Part shown: piece by piece, positions 1 to 18,458 of the stretch
Layout: every line of letters starts with the position of its first letter
Numbering within the stretch: position 1 is the first letter of the stretch
Assembly (NCBI GenBank): GCA_003024785.1
Contig: PUQB01000020.1
Span: 1,593,422 to 1,657,421, forward strand
Source of the DNA: Selaginella tamariscina
Lineage: Eukaryota > Streptophyta > Lycopodiopsida > Selaginellales > Selaginellaceae
Reading direction: 5' to 3'
DNA length: 64,000 bases
Notes under the pieces: model-generated
What the model saw: the letters and a program-made list of their open reading frames with translations, nothing else
Told to the model about the DNA's origin: nothing
Databases searched by the model: none
Program-made: the position numbers and the translations under genes

Positions 1-472
1 TTGAGAATGGATCATGTCCATTGAGTTTTGACTTAGGTCAAGATTCAATATTGGATTCGATAATAGTGTTAAACGAGGAAAGGCTTATGTTTAAATGTAC
101 AATTTTGACTTTGGAAAAAGGGGCATAATCAAACATAAAAGTGAACATTACATTCTGATAGAAATTGCAAAACAAGTTTTCATTATAGTGTGTGTTTTCG
201 AGAGTGTAACTCAAGAAACAAGTTATAGTGTTGGACTTATAATACAACAAAAAGTTAGGTATTAACATATGATCAATATGTTAAGCGATTAGTTCAATAT
301 GTAATGTAATCAAAGTATTGTCCAATGTTCGAAATATTTTGATAACGCTAGCTACAAGTAACATTAGATATAATAGTTTACTAAGTTCAAGTCACTTGAT
401 TTGGACAAATATAACTTGAAACCTTAATTAATTGTAAGTGCTCACTTTATATTTAAGTTAGCTAGCTCAACT
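1..472. repeat. Inverted-repeat arm (pairs with 17,226-17,689)
   Basis: This AT-rich stretch is a diverged reverse complement of 17,226-17,689. The opening bases, with catgtccattgag, match the complement of the bases near 17,660-17,689, and the end near 460 (ttagctagctca) matches the complement near 17,230. The pair flanks the whole ABCC copy 1 region. The distant arm lies inside what I interpret as the internal region of an old LTR element, so this arm may belong to another copy of that element in the opposite orientation, cut by the window edge. No convincing coding sequence is visible. Confidence 0.75.
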
Positions 473-481
473 ACGAGGAGG

Positions 482-1470
482 ATGGTACAAATCACGACAA
501 GCCCTACAGATGTTTGTTGTTGGATTCGGAGACTTTATGAGGTACCATCACTGCTTGTAGGAAACCGTTTTCAATTGTTTGTGATGGATTGGCAGGTGTC
601 AAAAAATCCTTCGACAGACAGGACATTAAAGGATTTGGTGGAGAAACTTAGCCGTGCAAGCATGTACAAAGAAGGTATTTATTATTGAATTCATACTTGC
701 ACTCTTAACTGATACCTATGTTTTCAGGTATTTATTTCTTGATTCTTGCTCATGTCACCGATACCTTTGCCTTCGCCTTTGCCAAGAGGAATAAACATCA
801 TTGGACAGGATTTATATGAATGATGCTGATTCGAAGTGCATTGATTCGGTTGTTCACTTGGTTGTTAAGAATGCGCCAAACAATTTCAAACTTCCAAATG
901 ACTAGACAGGCATTTGTTTGCACTCCAACGGCCCTGAACCTCCATCCGATACATCAATAGCTGAGAGTGACATATTCGGCAATGTACGTTATCCAAACAT
1001 TACAAGTCAAGCGGCACGGAGCATCGTCAACTTGATCAGGGGTTCTCACAATGATGCGTGTGTTTTTACTACTGCACTGTCTTGAAGGAGTGTTACCTTC
1101 GGGATACATGTGTGTTTGCCGTTGAAACGGATAAAACCATGGTTGAGGACTTGAACAAGTGGATAGATAGGTTTCAACTGACTACCCCAATAAACCCATA
1201 CATGAGTATTTGGGAAAGTTCCTTTCCCAAGAAGTGCGATAGCTCTAAAGACGAATTCTGGTTCAATGTCGGAGTATAAGGACGAACTTCAATCAGATAT
1301 TAGACCAGAAGTTATCTTAAGGAGTACAAAACATTCACATACTTCATTACCCATGGAAACATCAACAGAAGATACAGAAGATCATGAACGATCTACCAAA
1401 GCGGCTTAGACCTTCTTCACCTCACTCAGAAGGTAATAGCGAAGAAGAATTGTTAATAAGTTCTTAGAGT
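482..1470 (+). pseudogene. Degraded DNA methyltransferase-like gene (copy 1)
   Basis: Reading frames broken by stops and shifts can be followed in pieces. Near 585 comes FVMDWQVS, then at 735-800 a hydrophobic strand of the type FLILAHVTDTFAFAF. At 980-1,150 comes a helix plus a GG...LKECYL...VETDK stretch, and then an acidic serine-rich tail. This order of parts (D-x-x motif, strand, then the glycine/acidic AdoMet region) parallels the C-terminal half of the ParB-methyltransferase at 60,400-61,150, that is, a permuted beta-class layout. The glycine motif is degenerate. An intron-like segment (gtatttatt to ttttcag) lies at about 675-728. A better preserved copy of the 3' half is at 25,165-25,700. 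Identification as a methyltransferase relative is inference; the broken state is seen directly. Confidence 0.45.
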
Positions 1471-1929
1471 GATGAATAATTGTAAATGAGTGTAACATAA
1501 GGCATTTTTGTATATTTCGTTTATATTTGTACAGAAAATAAATTCTCAAGGATTAATGAAACTTTTTAATTCAAAACATGGGTCACACATTAACAAGGTA
1601 AATAATATACCTTGATAATTATAAGGCATCATTTTGTAGATGTTAATGAAACAGTTGAGAACATGGATTTTCAGCATTGCCATGAGGTAAGAGAGGGTTC
1701 GGCAAAAATTTCTTGTGCCACATGTCAGAATGATAGAGTTCATGCAGGAAATGGATAATAATGCAACTCAAAACATCGTTACCATGGATCACTTCAGTTT
1801 TTTCATCACCATTTTTATTGCTTGAAGTTTAGTTCCTAAATCACTTTCTTCAGCACCTGCAATATCTGAATCTTGTAAGGATGATGTACAATTAAATGAT
1901 AAAGGGATAGGCAACGATATAGTGTCAAC

Positions 1930-2880
1930 AGATAAATGTGAGGGAGCAAACAAATGAGTTACAAAGCATTCAAGAGGCAACGCTACCCTATGTTACCCAT
2001 GGCCATATTGTGTTGTTTAATGTCAATGGTGTTCTGCTTCATCAACAAAGGCCTGAGGATAGAAAAAAAGAAATCAAACAAGGAGATTTCATTCTTTGTC
2101 ATGATAAATTTATCATTTTTCGTCTAGGGTTAAACCGTCTCTTTTAAAAGCTTAAGGAGATGGGTGCACTTGTGGGGATTGGTCATGCATGCAGATTCAC
2201 AACTTGACACCGCTACTGAATTTGCTTAAGAACATTGTATGTTGCAGAAGAGGTGATTTGTAAAGATTACCAGCGAATATGTTATAAACCTCTCGAATTT
2301 CACATAATAAAAAAGGAAGCAAGTCATACTTCTTCAAGAATGAAAGATTAATTAGGTTCATGGGGAGATCAATCAGTTAAGGATAATGAAGAACGCACAT
2401 ATCTAGTGGTAGACAACTCTCCTTAGAAGGCTATGCTTAACCAAAACATTGCTTGTATTCATCCAATCACTTTCGATCCATATTCTGATACATACATGGA
2501 TGAGCTAGTGAACTACTTGGATACGTGCCTCAGAAAGAAGAATCTCGAAAACTTTTGTGAGCAGTATCCACCGTATCAAACATTTCCTGAAGCTTTTCTT
2601 TCTCGTGATTTTGAATTTTATAAAATGAAGGATAGCAACCGGGGCTTTATAATATTATTCTTAAGGAACGTCATTTTTAGATGAGCCTTTATGCAGACCT
2701 GTCTTATCACATCTTATGTATTAACAAGGATGGCAACTCCCAATTGCATTCGTGAGAGTGTTAAGTGGTGGCAACAACATCAAGATATTGACCAAAATGA
2801 TTTGATTAATCCGGAGAGTGATGATTTAGACAAAATGAGGAATTTCTCTGTATGGTTAGGAAGAAAGTATTTATAAAAAA
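1930..2880 (+). pseudogene. FCP1/HAD phosphatase-like pseudogene (copy 1)
   Basis: Broken frames show the landmarks of an FCP1/NIF-type HAD phosphatase. Near 2,000-2,040 a strand reads HGHIVLFNVNGVLLH, in the place of the catalytic hhhDxDGTL motif, with the first Asp replaced by Asn here and Asp in the duplicate. Near 2,110-2,175 comes FRLGL...LKEMGALVGI, resembling the RPG-x-x-x-F-L motif and the following strand. At about 2,400-2,500 comes YLVVDNSP...IHPITFDPYSD, resembling the C-terminal hDDs motif. The C-terminal extension runs to a stop near 2,876. Several frameshifts and in-frame stops separate these blocks, so no intact protein is made as written. The duplicate at 26,120-34,400 is interrupted by element A. 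Confidence 0.55.
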
Positions 2881-3379
2881 TTAACATGTTGATAAGAAAT
2901 GATTTCATTTGTAATTATGTTTGATAGTATTTTTAATTATTGTAAACTATTTTTAAAAGAATAATATGAATATTCTAAGATATTTTAGGAATATTCCTTA
3001 CTAAGTAAGGTTATTGAAGGATTAATTTAATTAATTAATTAATATTTAAGGCTTAATTACATATTAATTAAATAATTAATTAATAATTAAAACTTAAGTA
3101 TTAATTAGTAATTTATTTTATATTCCCATTTTCACGTATCATGCCCATTTTAGTTACAATGTGCATGTAAAGAGTTTGTTGATTATCTAAGTAGCTATTT
3201 GAAAAAACAAATTTGTAGCAAAATCAAACAAGTGATTGATGGAGATTGATTGTTAATGAGAGCACATACATAACATGCATTCAACATTTGATTTATTATT
3301 ATGAGTTACATAAAAGAAATTGTGAAGAAAATAAAAGAAGTTAGATTGGATTTGAATAGATTTATTGGTTTTGAAATGG
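2881..3379. other. AT-rich spacer with TTAATTAA-type runs
   Basis: This stretch is very AT-rich, with clustered TTAATTAA and TAATTAAT runs at 3,025-3,110. I see no gene. The left part (to about 3,170) recurs at 34,400-34,711. The part after 3,170 has no counterpart in copy 2, which resumes at the position equivalent to 3,927. Confidence 0.6.
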
Positions 3380-4600
3380 TGGGGCTTCAGTCATAATAGG
3401 CAAAAAAAGTGGTGTTGTCACAAGATTAAAGAAAGTTAATCTTTTTTAACTTTTGTTGATTGTGTGGCACAAAAAACAATTTGTGTGTTAGAAATGCAGC
3501 AAAGGATAAAGTTTGCAAAGAAACTATGCAATAGATTAATGAGTTAATAAATGGAATTACTAAATTTTTTGTACACACCAGTTAACATATGATACATTTG
3601 AATGAAATACAAACTGAATTTTCAAAGCCACACAGAAGATTGAAGAATATTCAAAGTACATGTTAGCTTAGTTGACACATAAACATTACTAAATTATGCA
3701 ATAATTTTGAGTTTGTTATGGAAATTTTTAAATCAGAAAAGTTTGAGCTTTATGAAAACTACATCAGTTTTCAATGATTTATATTTTTATACTTTCTCCA
3801 AATATTTTAAGACGTATCAGTGAGCTAAATATGGTGTTCAAGAAAAATCTCAATGATACACCCTCAGTGATGAATTAGTGAATTTCAGAAGATTAGTTTA
3901 ATTTGAATGCTATATTGATAATAAAGAATACTCCATTATACATGAATATGAACCTCCAGACGGGCATCTAGCAGCGTTAAGAGAAATTATCGAATGTAAA
4001 TTCTATAGAGGTTTAGATATGCAAATGAGTTTGGATAGAAAGAAAGATTTAGTATACCTTTCCAATTTTAAATGGATTTGCTCACGTGGTTATTCATAGT
4101 TTGAAGAATATGTTTAAAGACACTAGCATGTTCAATAATTTCAAGATTTTTCTCCAGCTCACATGATTAGAAGTACAAAATAACTGAAGTAATTTAAAAT
4201 AGAGCTACAAGAGCTTATGATTTTTGATGGAGTTGACAAAGAAATTGAAGGTAATAATTTTTTAAAATTATTATTAAAGAGAAGTTGTTAAATGAGTTTA
4301 GGAGGTTAGATTCAAGCAAGCACAGAGTGGATGGGCAAAGTTTTCTTTTAACAAAAGTCTACGAGGACAAATATCATGAGCTGGTTAAACTTAGCCTTGT
4401 ACGAGTTATAACACAACAAAATGTGAGTGTTATAACACGAGTGTGGCTTCAGCAAGTTGGCACATATTAAGGACAAATATAGGTGCTTAAGAAGCTGTCG
4501 ATGCATTAACGAGAGTGGCTGTTCATGGTCCAGGCATGAAGACATTGATAGCTTTGATTTTAAATCTTGTATCAGATTACATGCATATATTTGCATAGGT
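3380..4600 (+). pseudogene. hAT-family transposase remnant (copy 1)
   Basis: Fragments in several frames resemble hAT transposases of the ZNF862-like type. Near 3,410-3,480 is a GVVTRLKK...DCVA(H)K block, as in the RNase H-like core. Near 4,100-4,260 are NMFKDTSMFNNFKIF and KELQELMxFxGVDKEI blocks. At 4,300-4,560 is the C-terminal dimerisation region, including SWHILRTN in place of the usual Cys-Glu-Arg-Gly block, and DALTRVAVHGPGMK. Stops and frameshifts are frequent, so this is a fossil. The same remnant follows the second upstream unit at 52,663-53,345, where the middle part reads more openly. Confidence 0.55.
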
Positions 4601-4786
4601 AATTCCTATTTAACTTCTTATTTTAAGTTTAAGTTTAATCAGTAGCAAAAAATGAAGGCTGATCTTTTGGTTTACAGAAACTTCGCTGGCAGTTGCCAAT
4701 TCTTATGAATCGAGGAAATTTTTGTATATTGAATTGAAAATTTCTTCTAACCCTGTATATATGTGACGAAAAGTCACATGTAACGA

Positions 4787-4794
4787 CAAAATTA
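4787..4794. other. Unoccupied insertion site of the MULE-like element
   Basis: The sequence cgacaaaattat is shared with 53,635-53,646, and agacttccacatatt follows a few bases later as it does at 61,425 onwards. In copy 2 the 7.8-kb transposon separates these two flanks, and CAAAATTA is duplicated. In copy 1 the flanks are joined by about 15 extra bases (cttccgtagtctacg), which could be an excision footprint or an independent indel. Confidence 0.6.
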
Positions 4795-5049
4795 TCTTCC
4801 GTAGTCTACGAGACTTCCACATATTAATTAATCAGGTTACAAAACTTAATTATATTAATTAACCTTCAATATTTTTCTTTTAAACCAGTTTAAAGATTAT
4901 ATAGAAAACACTTTTCCTGTTTTAACAAAATAATGTTTATTAAAAACCATTTTTATATTAATTAGTTCTCCCGGAATAGCAGAAAAGTAGGGACTAACTA
5001 ATTGTGTGTTCTGCAAGTCAAGCAAGTTCCATATATATAAACGGCCCCA

Positions 5050-11674
<6,625 letters not shown>

Positions 11675-12839
11675 ATGAACTCTTAACGTTATTATTAATG
11701 TTTTACTTTACGTGTACAAATAGTGTATATGTGTGTGTAAATTTATATTAAGAAATTTAAATGGTGAAATTTATACAGTGAAGCATATTTTAAACAAACA
11801 AACACATAATTTTTTTTTCAATAAACCAAAATATATCATTAGTGTATCATTTTAAATATAAAATCTTATTAACTTTTGTTTCTTAAATTTAAGCTGCACA
11901 ATTAAGAACTTTAAGGTTGAAACAGACTATAATTTGTGTGAATTATTTATACAATTAGTTTATAATATTATTTTAAATATTATACACACAAAATGTATAA
12001 ATATTGTATACATACACAAGAAATAAAAAAGTTTCTTGTAAACTCATAAATTTATTAAGAGCATGTTAATAAGATTGATTATCTCAAAAAATGTTTTGAA
12101 TTATACAGTAATTAAATTAATATTTGTGTCATTTAATTATATAATCCATACAAATGTGTGCGTGTACAACTTATAAAAAACATGTAATAAATAAGTGAAA
12201 TAGAAATACAAAGCAATGCAACTTTATTAAAAGTCTTTATTAAAATTACAAACTAAAGATGTAAAAACAATATAATATAGTATCACAATCTATATTTACT
12301 TCATCTTATCATTATGTAAATTTAATGTTAATCACCATTATAATTTATATATCTTTTGCTTTTGTGGCGTGTATATACTTATTTATGCTAATAACTACTA
12401 ATATATTTTTTCCACTAAACCATCTAATTAGAATATATCCTTAAAGAATATTATCCAAACCAAAAGAACTGGTTTTTAAGTGTGAAATAATAAAATAAAT
12501 TAAATTATACCCTAAAGCGAAAGGGATTGAGATACATTCGTATCTGTAATTATTTTAGGTTATAGGATTTCTGTATTATACACATTATTTACAAATAATA
12601 ATTACACGAGAACAAAGTCAACGGTTACCATTGTTGTCAATCCACCGGTCGATGGCACATCAACTTACACTCATCAGTCAACTATGGGTCAATCATTCTT
12701 AGAGTTGGCATTTTTGTGAATCACTTGTCTACTTATCTTTCAAAAAAAAAATAAAAAATTGTTGGAACTATTTTAAAGAAGTATACACAAATAGATACAA
12801 CTAAAAAACAAATACAGACTCCAAACTTCCTTGTCATCC
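11675..12839. other. AT-rich downstream spacer of ABCC copy 1
   Basis: This is strongly AT-rich sequence with poly-A and poly-T runs after the ABCC stop codon, presumably including the 3' UTR. I see no coding sequence, RNA gene or recognisable mobile element. Confidence 0.6.
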
Positions 12840-13400
12840 CAACTTGGAATAATCTTCTTCGACCGGCTTTTTTGAGGCGGTGGAGTTGATATCGAATGTG
12901 TCGTTGTTGTCGTCTCTCCTCTACCTGTTGTGGCTCTGCTTCAACCTCTTGTCCCAGCTCTTTTCAACATGTTGGTCCATAACCGGAGGCAGAGGTAGGC
13001 TCCTGCTTGCTCGTTTGCACACAACCACAATAGATCCTCATACTCTTTCAACTCCTTGACCGCAAAGAGTTCCAAGCTTCTAGCTTTTGCTTGGTCTCAG
13101 TGGTGCAACATCAAGTTGTCTTGCAGTTTGTGCTAAGGACATGCTTACAAACGAATATCAGGCACGGACGCCCCTTATCGTATGCATACCGACAGAAAAC
13201 ACATTGCCAAGAATCGCTCACCAGGAAGGTGTATTGCTCAGTGGCATCATCGGGTTGTGCCATATGTTCCTACTTCGTCCATGCTGCTTAGGCCTTGGTT
13301 TGCCGGCATAGCCACACTCATCCTCTTCCTAACGAAAAACTGACCGCCCTAGCTGCTCCTCAGCACCGCCAGAATCCATCCGTCGGATTTCATTGATCAC
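12840..13400 (-). other. GC-richer island with unassigned coding remnant
   Basis: Base composition rises sharply against the AT-rich surroundings, as expected of former coding sequence. On the minus strand, 13,350-13,210 gives EECGYAGKPRPKQHG-type peptide after an in-frame stop, and 13,260-13,130 gives a Cys-rich stretch (CVFCRYAYDKGRPC...CKH) in another frame. I recognise no family. It could be an exon fragment captured by a transposon or the end of a decayed gene. No complete ORF is supported. Confidence 0.3.
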
Positions 13401-13582
13401 CTAGCAGAATATTTCCAAATTTTCTTCCCAAAATCTAGTTTAATAACTTCCTTAATTACCAATATTAAATTGTGGCTGATATAGCAGGTTTTGCTATATT
13501 ATCTTAAATTTAAAAATTAATTTATCTGAGATGAAGTTAAAACAATTAATTAATTTACTTTAAAGTCAATATATATATCTGA

Positions 13583-15183
13583 TGTTAGAATTTTAATTTA
13601 GAGGTTAACATGTGGCAACATGTGACTCTCAAGTGGCCATCTAGAGTCAACATCTTGTGTGAGTAACCTCAAACCTTTCAAGACAACCCTTAAAGCATGA
13701 CCTAAATACCCAAATAAATTTAAGACTTAGGTCCTACCTAAGTACTCTAAAATGACTATCCCTTGAACTTTAAAGGATAATCCAATAGACTTAAGATCTT
13801 GTCCTAAAAGACTTACCTAAACTTTGTCACGGGGGTATGTGCAAGGCATATCTCTCTTAGTATGGTTAGGGCATGAGCCTTCGCGTCTTACCTCTTGAGA
13901 TATCACCCTCATCCGGGAGTACAACCCATGACTAACCCTTAAAGATTTGAGTAACCAAGTCATACTTTAGTCCTAGTACTAGTACTTAGTGAACACAAGT
14001 GTTCTGCTAAGCAAACTCTTTAAAACCAGGTTTGGATATCTTTCATGAATGCATCACAAAAAGGGCTTCTGCTAATGAGCTTAGATTGTTTAACCCTTGG
14101 ATCCCAAAGAGAACACCCCTAGCCAAGTGTGCCAATAACACACTTAGTTACGAGACATAACTTCCCTTGAGCTGATGCCAACACCTTGATGCGAACACAA
14201 GCATGCCTGCCTACTAGAGTATCTAGGCGTTAATCCCATGAGACAACCCCAAAGAACGTGTCTCAGGCGTTGTATTGTGTTCCATTCCATCTTCATGTGA
14301 CATTGTTTCCCAATATGTGGGCTATCATGTCATAGCCCCTTAATTTCAAGTGTGGCGGCTCTTAAATGCTAACTCTAGAACCCCTTCGTGAACCCTTAAG
14401 AACTTGGTAAATAAAATTAGTTAGCTAAAATCCTGCGCCCACAATTGAACAAGGACAGGAATGTGCCCTACTTAGCTGTGAGTGCTATTTTAGCTTGACA
14501 TGAAGGAGGAGGTTGGAAACAAGCCTCAACTTTTAACCCTTGAAACGTGCAGTTTTAACATGACATCCCAAGTATAGATTCGCTAACATTAAGGGTAGGA
14601 TACCCCAAAGGTGGGACATACCCTTATTATCTGAAAGTTAAGGTGGCACAATAGAGGGTTGTGCCTTGATGACACAAGTTAAAGCTTGCACCAATAAAAA
14701 GAATAACAGCTTAGTTATGAACCTAGGAACCCTCACTACATATATTACTTAATATATGTAATAGAGCCCCCTTGTTTTTTCTGTTTTGTAAAGTGGGTTA
14801 GCATGAAATTTTATTTCTAATGGGAATATACTTGGTGAGTTTAATTTAATGACTTATTAACACCAAAACCCTAACCCAAGGGGTTTAAGGCAAACGATCA
14901 ACCCTAGGGGTGTTTCTACCTATATCTAACATGCCAAACTCATCAGAACTAGTCAATAATTCAATCGAGACACGAAAAATGAGGCTAAGAATTTTTTAAA
15001 TAGAAGTGTTAACTTCGCCTAGAATTTCTTGTAAATACTTAATGACACCGGGCCGGACCATCATTATATACCAAGTGCACTAAACAGGCCTATTTCTTCT
15101 ATACCTAGGGTTTATTAACATAATTTAGTAGGGAACAACAGTCAATTCCAAAGTAAAAATAAATGTCATAATAAAATATGACA
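13583..15183 (-). repeat. Old long LTR (3' LTR of minus-strand element F)
   Basis: The segment starts TGTTAG and ends ATGACA. Its right part (about 14,350-15,183) is a diverged antisense copy of the LTR of elements A and B, including the ggcggct...ccaactctagaacc block and the cactacatat promoter region. Its left part (13,583-14,345) matches 18,128-18,458 plus 51,504-51,840. It is followed at 15,184 by cctttgaaaatgtcaac, the antisense of the polypurine tract region that precedes the 3' LTR of A. This orders it as the 3' LTR of an element whose 5' LTR is the split copy at 18,128-18,458 and 51,504-52,662. Matching target-site duplications are not evident. Confidence 0.6.
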
Positions 15184-15840
15184 CTCTTTCCGCCTTTGAA
15201 AATGTCAACATCCTTGTTGACAAATAACGCTAACTCTAATACTAGATAATGTTAAAGAAAATTAACCAAAACTAACATATCACTTTATGCGGAGTTAACA
15301 AAAAGTTCACATAATTTTCATTATGCCCCTTGCTTTACACAAAACCAAATACTTAGAATCGTCCTTCACTGAGTCGTAAACTTAGTTGCTAGAGGCACCA
15401 CCTACAACTTAGAGACCTTTGCACATCTGCAAAGTCTAGCACTTGATGCAAACAACTATGGATTAACTTTTTTAGCTTAGACTATGATTTTTATTATTTA
15501 TGAATAATAAACCCTAATTTTTAATAATATATATATTAATATTATATAATGAATAAATTAAAAAGGTATTTATAAAATTAAAGAATATAAGATTAAATTT
15601 ATATATTTAATTTAATTTAAAATAATTAAAATTATTATATAAATTGGTTTGAAATTTATTAATTTAAATCACCATGGTTTATTTGATGATTTAAACCATG
15701 GTCTAAATCAAAATTGTTAATTCATTCAATCAACATAATCGTTATTTTCTTTATTTAACTAAAATTTATATTGGAGGCTTCTAGTTAATGTTGACTATTG
15801 ACCCTAGATTAACAGAAATAAAGCCTTGTTTTATTCCTTG
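15184..15840 (-). mobile_element. 3' internal tail of element F, degraded
   Basis: Antisense sequence matches the untranslated 3' tail of gypsy elements A and B (compare 42,010-42,370): the tgtcaacatccttgttgac block, the ctgagtcgtaaacttagttgc block and ttatattggaggcttctagtta. An AT-rich stretch at 15,480-15,740 interrupts the match. No coding sequence survives here. Confidence 0.6.
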
Positions 15841-17225
15841 ACTTTTAAATACACTTGATGACTTTGTCGTCAAGCACTTAATAAGCAATTTAAGCCATCT
15901 TAAATGCTTAACCCAACGCTTTCATTTCTTTGATTTTTCAATGGTTCCATATCTCCACATGTTATAATATTATAGCCTTACATTTCTGCATCCTTTGTGT
16001 TTTTTATTACCCCTTGTGTAAGGGTTTGCTACTATACTTATCCCTTGTTAGTGTATAGCTACACCATACTAGGTATGAGACATTTATTAGAATTAAGCTT
16101 TTTTTCGATACAAGAGTACTATTTCTGAAACTTTGTTCTTTGTAAACATGTCAATATGTTCAGAGGCGATCCTAAAGGTGCATGGCTATACACATATATA
16201 CAACAAGGTCATGACATAAATTCATTTTTTGATGGGAATCAAATTTAAGTCAATTATGTGATCAATGTCATAGTACTACCATTCCCCTTTCACAACCAAC
16301 TTTGTACTCTTTCATAACACCGACTAGTTCATATAGCAGATAAGTTAACATATCAGACTTTGTCAAGTCATTTATAACCAATCTTAAAAAAACTATCATA
16401 AATATTTTCAATATAAAGTATAAATATCTTAACAAATGAGGTGATAAGAAACCTCATATTCTTGAATCGATATGTACCATACACTAGGACTTTGGATCAT
16501 AATTATCAAGAAGGGACAACATCTTTTTGATTTAATTTAGCCACTTGATATTATTCTTTCACGAATATTAAATCAAACTTAAGGAACATCATCAAATCTT
16601 GAATTAAGAAAGTCCCACTTTTAATATTCCCGTGGATTGAAGATACATACTTTGTATATTTTCTGAGTGCCCATATTTGCAATCATGATGCAAAGTCAAG
16701 AAACTGACTTTTGAATAACTGTATTTGACTCTGAAACCGAAAACTAGCTCCAACTTTAAATTCCACGGATAACAACTTCTCTAAAGAGGTACATACACCA
16801 AAACCACCAAAATGAATATCCAATTGTTTTTGACTCATCGAGCCTTCCAAACATAACCTATCAAACTTAGAAAGTTTTCCTTACTTAGTTAATAAGTAGA
16901 GTGAAGAATCTTAATTGATGCTCTTGTTATCAAGAATCCTGTTTAAAAACTTATTCCCATAGTGCAAACAACAACACTTCAAATTTTAAACTTAAAGAGT
17001 TAAGAATGAAAACACAAGTGTGCGTTAACGCCTTCACTATGCAAATCTTTCTATACTCAGAAACTAAAAATGTAAACATATATTTTTCATATTTTCGTTT
17101 CTAGTATATCATGCCATCTACCACAAAACTACACTAATAGGAATTTAGTATTAAATCCCTTTATTTGCCATAAGTTATAATTCATCTCCTTCTCATGATC
17201 CCACATGAAATAATTTCATAGTTAA
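15841..17225. other. AT-rich unassigned interior of element F
   Basis: I see no open frame or conserved protein motif on either strand. By position it should be the degraded interior of element F, but the usual reverse transcriptase and integrase motifs are not recognisable. It may include unrelated insertions. Confidence 0.35.
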
Positions 17226-17689
17226 GTTAGTCGAGCTAGCTAACTTGAATATAAAGTGAGCACTTATAATTAACTAAGGTTTCAAGTTATATTTGTCCAA
17301 ATCAAGTGACTTAAGTACTATTATATTTAAATTACTTGTAACTAGCGTCATCAAAATATTACAACATTGGGCAATACTTTGATTACATTAAATATTAAAC
17401 TAATCGCTTAACATATCAATCATATGTTAATACCCAACTTTTTGTTGTATTAAAGTCCAACATCATAACCTATTTCTTGAATTACACTCTTGAAAACACG
17501 CACTATAATGAAAACGCGTTTTCGCAATTTCTTAGAATGTAGTGTTCACTCTTATGTTTGATTATGCCCTTTTTCCAAATCAAAGTTGTACATTTAAACA
17601 TAAGCATTTCCTCGTTTTAACATTATTATGGAATCCAATATTGAATCTTGATTAAGTAAAACTCAATGGACATGATCCGTTCTCAAATT
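17226..17689. repeat. Inverted-repeat arm (pairs with 1-472)
   Basis: This is the reverse complement of 1-472 with scattered substitutions and small indels. The conservation includes the aacgcgtttt/aaacaagtttt block near 17,515 and the terminal ctcaatggacatgatcc block near 17,660. Confidence 0.75.
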
Positions 17690-17828
17690 ATATGTTATCC
17701 CAATTTCATGCATCTTTAAAGAAAAGAATTTTTTTTCCAATAATGTACATACTTTAGATATCACATGATCCACTTTACAAGACTTAGTTTGTAAGTCAGA
17801 ATCTAGCTTGCCATGTCTTGTGGAGTGT

Positions 17829-17951
17829 AAACATAAGGTAAAGTAATTTGGACAAACATAAGGTAAATAATCTAGACAAACATAAGGTAAAGTAATATGG
17901 ACAAACATAAGATAAAGTAACTTGGGCAATTATATAGTAAAGTAACTTGGC
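17829..17951. repeat. Minisatellite, about 24-25 bp x 5
   Basis: Five imperfect direct repeats of the form aacataaggtaaagtaatttggac follow one another. The open minus-strand frames here are made of this repeat and are not taken as genes. Confidence 0.85.
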
Positions 17952-17999
17952 ATGCAACTTGGAAGTTGCCTTCCGAGTGAGGACCAACTCTTTATGTAG

Positions 18000-18127
18000 A
18001 ATTCATACGTGTTAACCAAAGTGAAAGTACTTCAAGATCTTAGAAGTAAGTAAACCTTGAAACACATTACACTTTAGGATGTCCTACTAACCACAGAACA
18101 TGCCTCCGATACCAATTCTCAAAATGT
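18000..18127 (-). other. Primer-binding-site region of element F
   Basis: The antisense of this segment reads TTGGTATCGGAGGCATG followed by sequence resembling the leader after the 5' LTR of elements A and B. TGGTATC-GAG is the usual initiator-tRNA-Met primer site of plant LTR elements. It lies directly against the LTR that starts TGTTAACC at 18,128. Confidence 0.6.
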
Positions 18128-18458
18128 TAACCTAGAGGGTAACAAGTGGCAAACTTAGGGTCCTACCCTAAGTTCTCTAGAATGATATCCCTCGAACCTT
18201 AGAGAATAATCTGAGCATGATTAGAGTCAAGGCATCGTGACTTACCCCTTGAGGAATTACTTTCATCGGGGAGTACAACCCTTTTAGGGTAACAAGGGGT
18301 GCCCTAAACCACAATTAACCCCTAAAGGTTTGAGTGGTTAAGTCACACCTTAGGCCTAGGGCTAGTACTTAGTGAAGATAGGAGGGTGTGCTGAAGGCAA
18401 ATATGAGTGTTCTACTAAGCAAACTCCCCAAGGTTAGGTTAGGATAACCTTGAGTACA
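18128..18458 (-). repeat. 5' LTR of element F, first part (continues at 51,504)
   Basis: The sequence matches 13,583-14,040 and is cut at 18,458 by the plus-strand LTR of element E/D. The rest of the LTR resumes at 51,504, after the 3' LTR of E/D. Confidence 0.6.

Noticed and set aside
17829-17951. CRISPR-like or clustered regularly spaced repeat
   Set aside because: Directly adjacent 24-25 bp units without unique spacers; a plain minisatellite in a eukaryotic genome.
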